Below the pieces are notes generated by a model that saw only the letters and a list, made by a program, of their open reading frames with translations, was not told the origin of the DNA and did no database searches. A DNA stretch of 64,000 nt from Rhizobium indicum. GTDB lineage: Bacteria > Pseudomonadota > Alphaproteobacteria > Rhizobiales > Rhizobiaceae. Position numbers and translations under genes: made by a program. Each line of letters opens with the position of its first letter. Positions within the stretch are counted from its first letter, which is position 1. This document shows positions 18,647 to 28,228 of this stretch, one piece after another. Where the stretch lies: assembly GCF_005862305.2 (NCBI RefSeq), contig NZ_CP054021.1, forward strand, positions 2,046,001-2,110,000, read 5' to 3'.

Positions 18647-20443
18647 TCAAAACGCTTCGGCGGCCAGTTCCATCATCGTATCGGCTCCGGCTTCGATGCG
18701 GGCCTTGCGAAGCGCGGTCTCCGGCATCAGGCGTTCCATGAAGAAGCGGGCGGTGACCAGCTTGTTCTTCAGGTAATCCTCGCGGGCGGCATCACCGGAT
18801 GCAAGGCCGTCCTCGGCGGCTTTGGCCATCTTCGCCCACATATAGCCGAGAATGACGAGGCCGAAGAGGTGCATGTAATCGGTCGAGCCGGCGCCGGCAT
18901 TGTCGGGCTTGGCCATGGCGTTCTGCATGAACCACATGGTCGCGCCCTGGGCGTCGTTCAAGCCCTTCTTCAGATGCTTGGTGAAGAAGGAGAGCTTTTC
19001 GTTGCTGCGGTTCTCCTCGCAGAAATCACCGATCTCCTTGAAGAGGGCCATGGCGGCGCGGCCGCCGTTCAGCGCCAGCTTGCGGCCGACGAGATCGAGC
19101 GCCTGAATGCCGTTGGCGCCTTCATAGATCATGGCGATGCGGGCATCGCGCACATACTGGCTCATGCCGTGCTCTTCAATATAGCCGTGGCCGCCGAAGA
19201 CCTGCTGGGCCATGACGGCGTGATCGAAGCCCTTGTCGGTCATCACGCCCTTGAGGATCGGGGTGACGAGGCCGAGAATATCGTCGGCCGTCTGGCGCTC
19301 CTTCTCGTCGGCGGCGCGGTGGGCGATATCAGACTTGAGCGCGGTCCAGAGCAGGAAGGCGCGGCCGCCCTCGTTGAAAGCACGGATGGTCATCAGCGTG
19401 CGGCGAATGTCCGGATGGACGATGATCGGATCGGCCTTCTTGTCCGGCGCCTTGGGGCCGGACAGCGAGCGGCCCTGGATGCGGTCGCGGGCATAGCTGG
19501 CGGCGTTCTGATAGGCGATCTCGGAAATGGCGATGCCCTGCAGGCCGACCATCAGGCGGGCCTCGTTCATCATCACGAACATGGCGTTGAGGCCGCGGTT
19601 TTCGGCGCCGATCAGGAAGCCGGTCGCCTCGTCGTAATTCATCACGCAGGTGGCGTTGGCGTGGATGCCCATCTTGTGCTCGATCGCGCCGCAGGAGACA
19701 GCGTTGCGGGCGCCGACCGCGCCGTCCTTGCCGACGAGGAATTTCGGGACGATGAAGAGCGAGATGCCCTTGGTGCCCTCGGGCGCACCCTCGATGCGGG
19801 CCAGCACCAGATGGATGATATTGTCGGTCAGGTCGTGCTCGCCGGCGGAGATGAAGATCTTCTGGCCGGAGATCTTGTAGCTGCCATCAGCCTGCGGCAC
19901 CGCCTTGGTGCGCAGCATGCCGAGATCGGTGCCGCAATGCGGCTCGGTGAGGTTCATGGTGCCGGACCACGTGCCGTCCACCATCTTCGGCAGATAGGTG
20001 GCCTTCTGCTCGTCGGAGCCATGGACGAGAAGTGCTGCGATCGCACCCTGCGTCAGGCCCGGATACATCATCAGCGACATGTTGGCGGCCGAGGTATATT
20101 CGCCGACGGCGGTATGCAGCGTATAGGGGAGCCCCTGCCCGCCGAATTCCTCCGGCACAGCAAGGCCGATCCAGCCGCCTTCGCGATAGGCTTTATAGGC
20201 CTCCTTGAAGCCCTTCGGCGTCGAGACGCTCGCATCGTCGTGACGCGTGCAGCCTTCCTGATCGCCGGAATAGTTCAACGGAAAGAGAGCTTCCTCGGCA
20301 ACCCTTCCGGCCTCGCCGAGGATCGCTTCGATCATATCGGGGGTCGCATCGGCAAAACCCGGCAGATTGTTGTAGCGCTCGAGACCCAGCACGTCGTTGA
20401 GGACGAAAAGCGTATCGTTCACCGGGGCCTTGTAGACTGGCAT
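18647..20443 (-). CDS. Acyl-CoA dehydrogenase with C-terminal extension
   Basis: A 598-residue flavoenzyme that introduces the double bond in acyl-CoA. The central fold carries MNLTEPHCGTDLGMLRTKA and the FAD-binding region; the catalytic base is the Glu of MIYEGANGIQALDLVGRKLA, followed by the extra C-terminal domain seen in the 590-residue FadE-like group. First gene of the minus-strand operon. Its promoter region holds a perfect 9-bp inverted repeat 65-86 bases before the start, resembling the LiuR-type operators of alphaproteobacteria. Confidence 0.92.
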   Translation of the reverse strand: MPVYKAPVNDTLFVLNDVLGLERYNNLPGFADATPDMIEAILGEAGRVAEEALFPLNYSGDQEGCTRHDDASVSTPKGFKEAYKAYREGGWIGLAVPEEFGGQGLPYTLHTAVGEYTSAANMSLMMYPGLTQGAIAALLVHGSDEQKATYLPKMVDGTWSGTMNLTEPHCGTDLGMLRTKAVPQADGSYKISGQKIFISAGEHDLTDNIIHLVLARIEGAPEGTKGISLFIVPKFLVGKDGAVGARNAVSCGAIEHKMGIHANATCVMNYDEATGFLIGAENRGLNAMFVMMNEARLMVGLQGIAISEIAYQNAASYARDRIQGRSLSGPKAPDKKADPIIVHPDIRRTLMTIRAFNEGGRAFLLWTALKSDIAHRAADEKERQTADDILGLVTPILKGVMTDKGFDHAVMAQQVFGGHGYIEEHGMSQYVRDARIAMIYEGANGIQALDLVGRKLALNGGRAAMALFKEIGDFCEENRSNEKLSFFTKHLKKGLNDAQGATMWFMQNAMAKPDNAGAGSTDYMHLFGLVILGYMWAKMAKAAEDGLASGDAAREDYLKNKLVTARFFMERLMPETALRKARIEAGADTMMELAAEAF

Positions 20444-20507
20444 CTCTCAAATTCCTCCCATTCGACTGACCGGATCGCGCCGGCCTTGGGCACTGTCTTA
20501 CAAAATA

Positions 20508-20529
20508 TTGACGTTTGCGTAAACGTCAA
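20508..20529. promoter_or_regulatory. Perfect inverted repeat upstream of the beta-oxidation operon (LiuR-like)
   Basis: TTGACGTTT (20508-20516), four bases GCGT, then AAACGTCAA (20521-20529). It lies about 65-86 bases before the ATG of the acyl-CoA dehydrogenase gene. The pattern resembles the published operator of LiuR, a MerR-family regulator of branched-chain amino acid and acyl-CoA catabolism. No LiuR gene is in the window, so the regulator would act from elsewhere. Confidence 0.65.
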
Positions 20530-20715
20530 ATTCTGCGCTTGTGCTGTCTTTTCTTGAAAAAATTCGAGAGCACGAATCCGCGGGCCATGAAGTACTGAGA
20601 GGAGCAGACGCCATCTCATCTTGCTTGTCCATCACGGAACGGAGTCGCGGCCGGGCAGTGGCGCAACTCGTTCGGACTTCCTAAGTCTTTGGGACGATTC
20701 ATCGAGGAAGGCATC

Positions 20716-21417
20716 ATGACCGATTTTCCCTATGAGAGTGCGCTGATCGTCGGCGCGGGCTCCGGCATCAGCGCATCGCTTGCCCGGCAATTGTCGGCGC
20801 AGGGCGTCAAGGTCGGGCTTGCCGCCCGTAATATTGAAAAGCTCCGGGCATTGGTCGAGGAAACCGGTGCCAGTGCCTTTACAACAGATGTCTCGCAACC
20901 TGCGAGCGTCGCAGCGCTTTTCGAAGAGGCTGCCGCCGCAATCGGCGGGCCTGACGTGGTTATCTTCAATGCCAGCGCCCGTCAGCGTGGCCCGCTCGCC
21001 GAACTCGATCCCGCCGAGGTCGAGAAGGCGATTGCGACCACCGCTTTCGGCGGCTTCCTGGTGGTGCAGCAGGCGGCGCGGCGGATGATCCCTCGCGGCC
21101 GCGGCGCCATCCTGATCACCGGCGCGTCGGCAAGCGTGAAGGGTTTTGCGCAATCGGCCCCGTTCGCGATGGGCAAGTTCGCGTTGCGCGGCCTTGCCCA
21201 GAGTGCAGCCCGCGAACTCGGGCCGATGGGTATCCATGTCGCGCATTTCGTCATCGACGGCGCGGTGCGGTCGCAGATCCGGCCGGACCGGGTGGAGAAG
21301 CCGGATGGCACGCTGCTGCCGGATTCGATCGCCCAGACCTATATCGACGTGCTTCGCCAGCACCGCAGCGCATGGTCGCTGGAGGTGGAAGTCCGGCCCT
21401 GGACGGAGAGCTTCTAA
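20716..21417 (+). CDS. Short-chain dehydrogenase/reductase family protein lacking the catalytic tyrosine
   Basis: A 233-residue SDR-fold protein: GAGSGISASLARQLSAQG is the nucleotide-binding glycine motif and DVVIFNAS the NAG-like motif. The serine is present in LITGASASVKG, but the YxxxK pair reads FAMGK, so the tyrosine that normally acts as acid/base is phenylalanine. The start at 20716 follows GAGGAAGG; an in-frame ATG 27 bases upstream is weaker. It is divergent from the beta-oxidation operon. It may be inactive, or use another proton donor. Confidence 0.85.
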   Translation: MTDFPYESALIVGAGSGISASLARQLSAQGVKVGLAARNIEKLRALVEETGASAFTTDVSQPASVAALFEEAAAAIGGPDVVIFNASARQRGPLAELDPAEVEKAIATTAFGGFLVVQQAARRMIPRGRGAILITGASASVKGFAQSAPFAMGKFALRGLAQSAARELGPMGIHVAHFVIDGAVRSQIRPDRVEKPDGTLLPDSIAQTYIDVLRQHRSAWSLEVEVRPWTESF

Positions 21418-21518
21418 GTCTCCCCCCTGGCCGCGGCCTGCCGCCGCAGGGGAAGCAACTTTCACGACACTCTCAGACAGGTTAGGCTTTGCCGTCAAGG
21501 CAAGCTGGGAGGATACCG

Positions 21519-21884
21519 ATGCCGCGTCTAGACCATGTCACCATCGAGACCCGCGATGCGCCTCGGATGATCGGCTTCCTGGAAGCCGTGCTCGGCGTCA
21601 GGGAAGGCTACCGGCCGCCCTTCGCCTCGCCCGGCCATTGGCTCTATCTGGACGAACGTCCGGTCATCCATCTCAGCCTGACATCGCGCAGCACCGATTT
21701 TCCGCCCGGCATCTTCAACCATGTCGCCTTCAGCCTTTACGAATTCGGGCCGGCGCTGGAACGCATCAAGGCTGGCGGCTATCGCTTCGAATATTACGAT
21801 ATTCCCGACACCGATCTCGGCCAGGTCTTCGTCTACGGCCCCGAGGGCGTGAAAATCGAACTGCAATATCCGCGTCCGGCCTGA
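21519..21884 (+). CDS. VOC (glyoxalase/bleomycin-resistance fold) protein
   Basis: A 121-residue protein opening MPRLDHVTIETRDAPRMIGFL, the usual first beta-alpha unit of the vicinal oxygen chelate fold, and ending DIPDTDLGQVFVYGPEGVKIEL, the second metal-ligand strand. GGAGG precedes the ATG at 21519; the frame is open ten codons further. The substrate is unknown. It follows the SDR gene by about 100 bases and may be co-transcribed. Confidence 0.8.
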   Translation: MPRLDHVTIETRDAPRMIGFLEAVLGVREGYRPPFASPGHWLYLDERPVIHLSLTSRSTDFPPGIFNHVAFSLYEFGPALERIKAGGYRFEYYDIPDTDLGQVFVYGPEGVKIELQYPRPA

Positions 21885-22211
21885 TTGCGCGAGCGGCCAT
21901 TCGATCTGACGAATTGAACGGCAATTGCCGTCAAAAACGGCGTTTGGAACACAAACGTTAAAAAATTCCCATCGGCATTAACGGCTTGTTTACCACGTTT
22001 CGTGAAAGGTGCGGATTGAGCAGTAGCGATCCGCATTCCTTTCCCCCGTCTCGCGTTCCTTAAGGATGCCGCTACATCGTTCAGCTTGAGGAAAGTCTAA
22101 TTGACTATCGTCTTATGAATGGTGCGCTCAGGCCCGCGTAAAGCGGGCAGCAGACGAAAAGCCAACGATCGAGCTCTGACGAGGGGTCGAGCAGTCGAAG
22201 CGAGCAAGAAG
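21885..22211. other. Intergenic region upstream of the podJ-like gene
   Basis: About 330 bases with no supportable gene. It is more AT-rich than its surroundings at 21905-21995 and includes a long stretch with several ATTGCC/GGCAAT-like elements. No strong promoter or operator can be called by eye. Confidence 0.4.
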
Positions 22212-25200
22212 ATGAACGGATCGCGATCAAATCCTTCCCGACAGTCCGACAGGACCTCGCTCGATGCGCTGAACCGCACGATCGAAGGGCTGGAGGCGCG
22301 CATCGAAGGGCTGATGGGCAGCGGGCGCGAACAGCGACCGCGCACGGCAACGGCCGAGCGCGATCCATATGCCGGTTCCCATGCTCCCCGGGCCGCGAAG
22401 GCCCCGCCCGAGCCGCGGCCGGATCCGCTCGCCGAAATTCGTCAACGCCAGCGCGCGCTCGAAGCCAGCCGCGAGCGGCCCTATGCACGCGAACAGGCCC
22501 CGCAGCTTCGTGAACCGACGCCGCGCGCAGCCGCCCCGGTGCCGGCACCCGCCTTGCGCGCCGGCGACGACACGATGACGGAGATCGCCCAGGCGCTCGT
22601 CAGTCTGCGGCAGGACCTGAAGCGCGACATTTCCGAGGGCGTCACCCGCGAGATGAACGCGCTGCGCGCGGAGCTCCGCGAAATCAAGACAAATGCCGGA
22701 GACGGCCGTTTCGCCGACGACATGCGCGCCGATATGGGCCGCCTTGCCCAGAGCATCACCCAGCTGACCGGCCGCTCCGCCGCGCCGGAGGCCACGGGCC
22801 TTCGTGAGGATTTCGAGGAGCTGCGCTCACTGATGGACGGGCTGGCGCGCGAAGATTCGCTGCGCCATATGGAAAACCGCTGGGACGGTTTCGAAAACCG
22901 GCTTGCGGCACTCGATACCGAGGGGCTGCAGGAAGAGCTCGTTTCGCTCGCCTATCGGCTTGATGACATCAAGCGTCATATCGGCGGCATGGGCGAGAGC
23001 CCGGCCGTTCGGGCACTGGAAGACAAGCTGATCTCGATCGCCACAGCGATGGAGCATTTCGGCAATATGATCCAGCCGCACGACCGGGTCATGTCCGAGC
23101 AGTTCGCCGCCATGGACATGCGGCTCGACGAGATCAGCCGGGCAATCGCGGCAAGCGGGCGCACCGCCACTGCGAATGATCCGGGCCTGATGCAGCGGCT
23201 GGAAAGCCGGCTTGCGGCGCTCGCCGACCAGATCGACCTGATGAGCCATGATGCGGCCAGCCGCGTGAACCCGGCCGACGAGCTGGCGATCCGGCTGGAG
23301 GCGCTGACGGGACGCGTCGAGGAGCTGACGAAGGCGGAAGCGACGTCACGGCTCGACGAACGGCTGGAACATCTATCCTATCTATTGGAACGCACGCAGG
23401 AGACGGCACCGCAAGCCGACCTCACCGGCACGCTTTCCGACATTTCCCGCAAGATCGACGCACTTGAGAACGGCGCCGTCAACGACGTGCTGGCGCAGCG
23501 GCTTGACCATCTCGCCCGGCGCATCGACGAGATGGCCCATCAGCAGCAGGCGCCGGCGCCCGCCGCTGTAGCCGACGACAGCGCCTTCCTGCGTCTCGAA
23601 GGACGGCTGAGCGACATCGCCGCCCGGCTGGAGGAGAGCACATCGGCAGCGCCGACCGATCCGCGGGCGCTGAAGAACCTCGAAGACCAGATCGCCAATC
23701 TTTCGGCGCTGATGAGCGCGCCGCGCGAGAGCGCTGTAATACCCCCCGAACTCGACCAGCGCATGGGCGCGATCGAAGATTACATGGCGACGAGCGACGA
23801 ATATATCATCGAGGCGGCACGCCAGGCGGCAGAGGCCGTTGTCGAAGCCTATTCGCGCCATGGCGGCCCGCAGGGTGTCATGCCCGCCGCCGACATGTCG
23901 GCGCTGACGGCGCTGGCCGAGGATCTGCGCCACCTCGAGGATCTCAGCCGCGACAGCGAGGAACGCACGCACAAGACTTTCCAGGCGCTGCACGAGACGC
24001 TGGTGCATATCGCCGATCGGCTCGACGGTATGGAAGATCGCGGCCGGCCGCTCGCCCAGATGCCGGTCGCCGAGGTCGATTTCGATGTCGATCCCTATGC
24101 GCTGATGGTGGCCGAAGCCGAGATGAACAGGACGCTGGCCGCTGCCCCGGCGGCAAAGGCTTCTCCTGTTATCCGCACGGCCGAGGTTGCAGCCGAAGCT
24201 GCCGTCCCTGCGCAAGCCACCGCCATGAGCGGAACGAGCGCGATCGCCATCGAAGCCGCGACCAGGACGACGGAAGCTGCGACATCGGCAGGGACACAGG
24301 TACCGGCAAAGGCCAGCCTGCTCGCCAGCCTCGGCAAGCGGCTGATGCCCGGCAAGAAGGCCGAGAGCCGGACGACCGAACGGCCGATGATCGACCCCGC
24401 GCCGTCGATCGATCCCACCGATGTGGTGCCGACGGATGCGGCAAACGAACTGCTCGAGCCGGGCTCGGGCGCACCTGATGTGAAGAAGATCCTTGAACGG
24501 GTTCGCGCCAGCCAGAGCGCGGCGCGCGGCAAACCTGCCGGCGAAACCGATCGCGCCGATTATATCGCTGCTGCGCGCCGTGCGGCGCAGGCGGCCGCGA
24601 TGGAGGTGGATGCCAATCCGAAGCAGGCAGCCGGCAAGGCCGAGAAGAAGGGCGCGAATGCCGACAAGGCCGGCAAGGCTTCTGCCAAGACGGGCAAGAC
24701 CAGCGCCTTTTCGCGCTACCGGCGGCCGATCCTGCTGGCGGTCGGTGCCGTGCTGCTCGCCATCATGGCCTTTCCGCTTGCCCGAACGCTGACAAGCGGC
24801 GAGCGCGCGCCGCAGCCGCCAGCAGAAGTCTCGGCGCTGACCGGCGCGGAAAACCCGTCGCCGGCCTTGCCTGACGCGACACCTGCCCAGCCGGATGCCG
24901 CCGCTCTCGGAACGACCGCTCCGGCAGCGGATGCTATGCCGCCCGCTGCCGAACAGGCGCAGCCGGAGGCAACCCCGCCTGACGCCCGCGAGCATCTGAC
25001 CGACGTGGCGCCGCTTGACGGCGAAGGGGCAGCGACCCTTGCCCCTCCCGGTCCGTCGGGCGCGGCACAGGAGACATCGGGCTTCGTTCCCGCACCTGCA
25101 CCGCAGGCTGCCATCACCATTCCCGACACCGTCCAGCCGAAATCGCTTGCCGATGCGGCGAGCGGCGGGGATGCGTTGGCGCTGTTTGAGATCGGCGCGC

Positions 25201-25988
25201 GTTATTCGGATGGCCGCAACGGCATGACGGTCGATCAGAAGCAGGCCGCAGGCTGGTACCAGCTTTCAGCCGACAAGGGCTTTGCGCCGGCCGAATACCG
25301 GCTCGGCAGCATGTACGAGAAGGGCAACGGCGTCGAACGCGACATCTCCAAGGCGAAGGGTTTTTACGAGCAGGCGGCAAACCAGGGCAATGCCAGCGCC
25401 ATGCACAATCTCGCCGTGCTCTACGCCTCCGGCGCCCTCGGCCAACAGGATTATGCGACGGCCGCCTCGTGGTTCACCAAGGCTGCGAACCTCGGCATCA
25501 CCGACAGCCAGTTCAACCTGGCAATCCTCTGCGCACGCGGCAACGGCGTTCCGGCGGATCTCGAAGAGTCCTACAAGTGGTTTGCGATCGCCGCCAAGGG
25601 CGGCGACAAGGATGCGGCACAGAAGCGCGACGAAGTGGCCAAAGCCATGAAACCCGACCAGCTCGAACGGGCGCGCACCAAGGCCGATCTCTGGAAGGCG
25701 GAGCCGGTCGACCACCGCACGAACGCCATCGACATCCCCGACGAATGGGCGGGAACCGGCGCGAAAACGGCGAGCGTCGACATGAAAAAGGCGATCCGCA
25801 ACATCCAGGCGATCCTCAACAATAACGGCTTCGACGCCGGCGTGCCGGACGGCGAAATGGGCGCGAAGACCGTGACCGCGATCAAAAACTTCCAGAAGTC
25901 GGTCGGGCAGGAGCCGGACGGCAAGGTGACCGATGCAACCGTGAAGGCGCTGCTCGAACGCAACAAGCAGGGCAGCAAGGCAATCTGA
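22212..25988 (+). CDS. podJ: PodJ-like polar localisation factor
   Basis: About 1258 residues from the ATG at 22212 (the frame is open 31 codons further, but those are not conserved-looking). Residues about 15-640 are charged, heptad-rich coiled coil beginning with TSLDALNRTIEGLEARIEGL; one transmembrane helix lies near 835-860 (RRPILLAVGAVLLAIMAFPL); the outer part has several Sel1 repeats (ARYSDGRNGMTVDQKQAAGW, AEYRLGSMYEKGNGVERDIS, AVLYASGALGQQDYATAASW, AILCARGNGVPADLEESYKW) and a peptidoglycan-binding domain at the C-terminus. This is the plan of PodJ, which organises the old pole in Caulobacter and Rhizobiales. A hairpin follows the stop codon. Confidence 0.88.
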   Translation: MNGSRSNPSRQSDRTSLDALNRTIEGLEARIEGLMGSGREQRPRTATAERDPYAGSHAPRAAKAPPEPRPDPLAEIRQRQRALEASRERPYAREQAPQLREPTPRAAAPVPAPALRAGDDTMTEIAQALVSLRQDLKRDISEGVTREMNALRAELREIKTNAGDGRFADDMRADMGRLAQSITQLTGRSAAPEATGLREDFEELRSLMDGLAREDSLRHMENRWDGFENRLAALDTEGLQEELVSLAYRLDDIKRHIGGMGESPAVRALEDKLISIATAMEHFGNMIQPHDRVMSEQFAAMDMRLDEISRAIAASGRTATANDPGLMQRLESRLAALADQIDLMSHDAASRVNPADELAIRLEALTGRVEELTKAEATSRLDERLEHLSYLLERTQETAPQADLTGTLSDISRKIDALENGAVNDVLAQRLDHLARRIDEMAHQQQAPAPAAVADDSAFLRLEGRLSDIAARLEESTSAAPTDPRALKNLEDQIANLSALMSAPRESAVIPPELDQRMGAIEDYMATSDEYIIEAARQAAEAVVEAYSRHGGPQGVMPAADMSALTALAEDLRHLEDLSRDSEERTHKTFQALHETLVHIADRLDGMEDRGRPLAQMPVAEVDFDVDPYALMVAEAEMNRTLAAAPAAKASPVIRTAEVAAEAAVPAQATAMSGTSAIAIEAATRTTEAATSAGTQVPAKASLLASLGKRLMPGKKAESRTTERPMIDPAPSIDPTDVVPTDAANELLEPGSGAPDVKKILERVRASQSAARGKPAGETDRADYIAAARRAAQAAAMEVDANPKQAAGKAEKKGANADKAGKASAKTGKTSAFSRYRRPILLAVGAVLLAIMAFPLARTLTSGERAPQPPAEVSALTGAENPSPALPDATPAQPDAAALGTTAPAADAMPPAAEQAQPEATPPDAREHLTDVAPLDGEGAATLAPPGPSGAAQETSGFVPAPAPQAAITIPDTVQPKSLADAASGGDALALFEIGARYSDGRNGMTVDQKQAAGWYQLSADKGFAPAEYRLGSMYEKGNGVERDISKAKGFYEQAANQGNASAMHNLAVLYASGALGQQDYATAASWFTKAANLGITDSQFNLAILCARGNGVPADLEESYKWFAIAAKGGDKDAAQKRDEVAKAMKPDQLERARTKADLWKAEPVDHRTNAIDIPDEWAGTGAKTASVDMKKAIRNIQAILNNNGFDAGVPDGEMGAKTVTAIKNFQKSVGQEPDGKVTDATVKALLERNKQGSKAI

Positions 25989-26304
25989 GGCCCGCGTCGC
26001 ATCGACGCGGGATCGTCTGGACTCTCTGTTCCGGCGATGAAAAACGCCTGGCGGCACTATGCCGCAAGGCTTTTTCCAATTTTGCCGTCGTCTGTCACAA
26101 AACCTGAAAAAAGCCGGATTATGCCCGGACATATCGATCCGCACATTCGGCGAATCCTCTGCCACCGATCTCTCCGTCAATCTCTATGGCTAATCACGGG
26201 GCCGATCGAAAGCCTCTGGCAACGATTTCACAGTATGGTGCGCATTCGAACGGGGACGTGACAAGAAACCGCCCGGCAGGAGCGGTCATCATTCGGGGTC
26301 GGCT
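25989..26304. other. Intergenic region after podJ, with a stem-loop
   Basis: CCCGCGTCG (25991-25999), CAT, then CGACGCGGG (26003-26011) is a perfect 9-bp stem starting 3 bases after the podJ stop, but no T-run follows. The remaining 290 bases up to the TauE gene hold nothing recognisable. Confidence 0.6.
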
Positions 26305-27228
26305 GTGACAATCTATCTGCCCATCGCAGAATTGTCGGTGAACATCTTCATCATTCTCGGCATGGGGGCGGCCGTCGGATTCCTGTCTGGAATGTTCGGC
26401 GTCGGCGGCGGTTTTCTCATCACGCCGCTGTTGATCTTCTACAACATTCCCCCCGTCGTCGCCGTCGCGACCGGCGCCAACCAGGTTGTGGCGTCATCGA
26501 TATCGGGCGCGATCACGCATTTCCGGCGAGGCTCGCTCGACGTCAAGCTCGGCACGGTGCTGCTGGTCGGCGGCCTTGCGGGTGCGACGGTCGGCATCTG
26601 GATCTTCTCTTTACTGCGCGCCATCGGCCAGCTCGATCTCATCATCTCGCTGATGTATGTGATCTTCCTCGGCACCGTTGGCGGACTGATGCTGCTCGAA
26701 AGCGTCAATGCCATGCGGCGGGCAGCGCGCAATGAGCCGCCCGCACCGCGCAAGCCCGGCCACCAGCATTGGGTGCACAAGCTGCCGCTGAAGGTGCGCT
26801 TCAAGAAATCGAAGATCTTTCTCAGCGTCATTCCGATCGTCGCGCTCGGCTTTGCGATCGGCATCCTCACCTCGATCATGGGTGTCGGCGGCGGCTTCAT
26901 CATGGTGCCGGCGATGATTTACCTGCTGCGTATCCCGACCAATGTCGTCGTCGGCACCTCGCTGTTCCAGATCATCTTCGTGACCGCCTATACGACGATC
27001 GTGCAGGCGGCGACGAACTTTTCCGTCGACATCGTGCTCGCCTTCATCCTGATGGTGGCGGGTGTCATCGGGGCACAATACGGCGTGCGCGTCGGCCAAA
27101 AACTGCGCGGCGAACAGCTGCGCGCCCTGCTCGGCCTGCTGGTGCTCGCCGTCGGTGTGCGTCTTGCGATCGCTCTGGTGGTGACGCCGGCCGACGTTTA
27201 TTCGGTGGTGATGGGAGCGGGCAATTGA
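26305..27228 (+). CDS. TauE/SafE family sulfite/organosulfonate exporter-like membrane protein
   Basis: A 307-residue integral membrane protein with about eight hydrophobic segments and the two family repeats, each opening with a glycine-rich FGVGGGF motif (GMFGVGGGFLITPLLIF and IMGVGGGFIMVPAMIYLL). The frame starts with GTG at 26305. It overlaps the next gene by three bases (TGATG), a coupled pair. The substrate is probably a sulfur oxyanion or organic acid; not provable here. Confidence 0.85.
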   Translation: MTIYLPIAELSVNIFIILGMGAAVGFLSGMFGVGGGFLITPLLIFYNIPPVVAVATGANQVVASSISGAITHFRRGSLDVKLGTVLLVGGLAGATVGIWIFSLLRAIGQLDLIISLMYVIFLGTVGGLMLLESVNAMRRAARNEPPAPRKPGHQHWVHKLPLKVRFKKSKIFLSVIPIVALGFAIGILTSIMGVGGGFIMVPAMIYLLRIPTNVVVGTSLFQIIFVTAYTTIVQAATNFSVDIVLAFILMVAGVIGAQYGVRVGQKLRGEQLRALLGLLVLAVGVRLAIALVVTPADVYSVVMGAGN

Positions 27229-28028
27229 TGCGCCTGGCTGCCGCTGTCATCGCATTGCTTTGCCTGCTGCCGGCCTCTGTCGGAGCGCAGTGGTTGCCGG
27301 GGCAAGCAACGGAAGCGGTGCGTGAAGGGCTGGAAATCGGCACGTCGACCAGCGAAATCGCCATCACCTCGGATTTCCACGGCGCGGATCTGACCATCTT
27401 CGGGGCGCTCTCGAATACCGATCAGTTGCTGCTCGCCATCGGCCAATATGACGTCGTCGTGGTGCTGGAGGGCCCGCGCGAGGATGCGACAGTGCGCAGG
27501 AAGGAACGCGTCTTCGGCATCTGGGTGAACACCCGCTCGATGACCTTCGAAGCGGTGCCGCATTCCTATTCGATGTCGAGTTCGCGCATGATCGACGATC
27601 TGACGACACCGCTCGAGCTGACCGATCAGGGGATCGGCATCGACCACATTCCGCTGACTCCGGTCGGCTTCGTCGGCGACGGCAGCAATCTCGGCGAGTT
27701 CCGCGATGCCTTCCGGCGACTGCAGCAGGGTGGCGGGCTCTACGACCGCAACCCGAGCGGCGTGCGGTTCGTTTCCTCCAACCTCTTCAAGGCGAGCCTG
27801 CGCTTGCCGGCAAACATTCCGAACGGCGTGCACACCGTGCGCGCCTATCTGTTCAAGAGCGGGCTTTTCGTGACCGAGAAATCGCTGCCGCTGCGGGTCA
27901 TCAAGACCGGCATCGAGCAGACGATCACCGACGCGGCGCATGATCAGCCGATCCTCTACGGCTTTGCTGCCGTGCTGCTCGCTGTCATCACCGGCTGGGG
28001 TGCGAGCCTGATCTTCCGCAAGGACTGA
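27228..28028 (+). CDS. TIGR02186 family membrane protein
   Basis: A 266-residue protein: signal peptide (LAAAVIALLCLLPASVGAQ), a beta-rich extracytoplasmic domain of about 200 residues and one C-terminal transmembrane helix (PILYGFAAVLLAVITGWGASLIF) with a short RKD tail. Its start codon overlaps the stop codon of the TauE gene, which is how this family usually occurs, so the pair is likely to form one unit, the second protein perhaps assisting the transporter from the periplasmic side. The biochemical role is unknown. Confidence 0.8.
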   Translation: MRLAAAVIALLCLLPASVGAQWLPGQATEAVREGLEIGTSTSEIAITSDFHGADLTIFGALSNTDQLLLAIGQYDVVVVLEGPREDATVRRKERVFGIWVNTRSMTFEAVPHSYSMSSSRMIDDLTTPLELTDQGIGIDHIPLTPVGFVGDGSNLGEFRDAFRRLQQGGGLYDRNPSGVRFVSSNLFKASLRLPANIPNGVHTVRAYLFKSGLFVTEKSLPLRVIKTGIEQTITDAAHDQPILYGFAAVLLAVITGWGASLIFRKD

Positions 28029-28170
28029 TCCACAGCCAAGGCGCTCAGGATTTCTTCCAAAATAGACTCGGCAAGGCGCTGAGCACGAAGGCCTGCGGGA
28101 GCAACTGCTTGCCTTGAATGTTGTGCTCCAAAAAAACCGCTTGCATTTCGCTATCAGTCGGCCTAACTTT

Positions 28171-28196
28171 CAACCAGTTGTTAACCGCAACCAGTT
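28171..28196. promoter_or_regulatory. Direct repeat CAACCAGTT upstream of the DHFR-like gene
   Basis: CAACCAGTT occurs at 28171-28179 and again at 28188-28196, with a 17-base period, about 30 bases before the start codon at 28229. It is a candidate activator or repressor site; no binding protein can be named. Confidence 0.4.
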
Positions 28197-28228
28197 TTGA
28201 TGGATGGCAATTCAGAAGGAGGATGGAA

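Noticed and set aside
18575..20557. A 660-codon open frame on the plus strand
   Set aside because: Antisense of the acyl-CoA dehydrogenase gene, which carries clear catalytic motifs.
23382..24995. A 537-codon open frame on the minus strand within podJ
   Set aside because: It is a shadow of the podJ-like coiled coil; Arg/Gly-rich and without any domain.
26037..26261. A 74-codon frame before the TauE gene
   Set aside because: No ribosome binding site, no family, unusual composition; the region is better read as intergenic.
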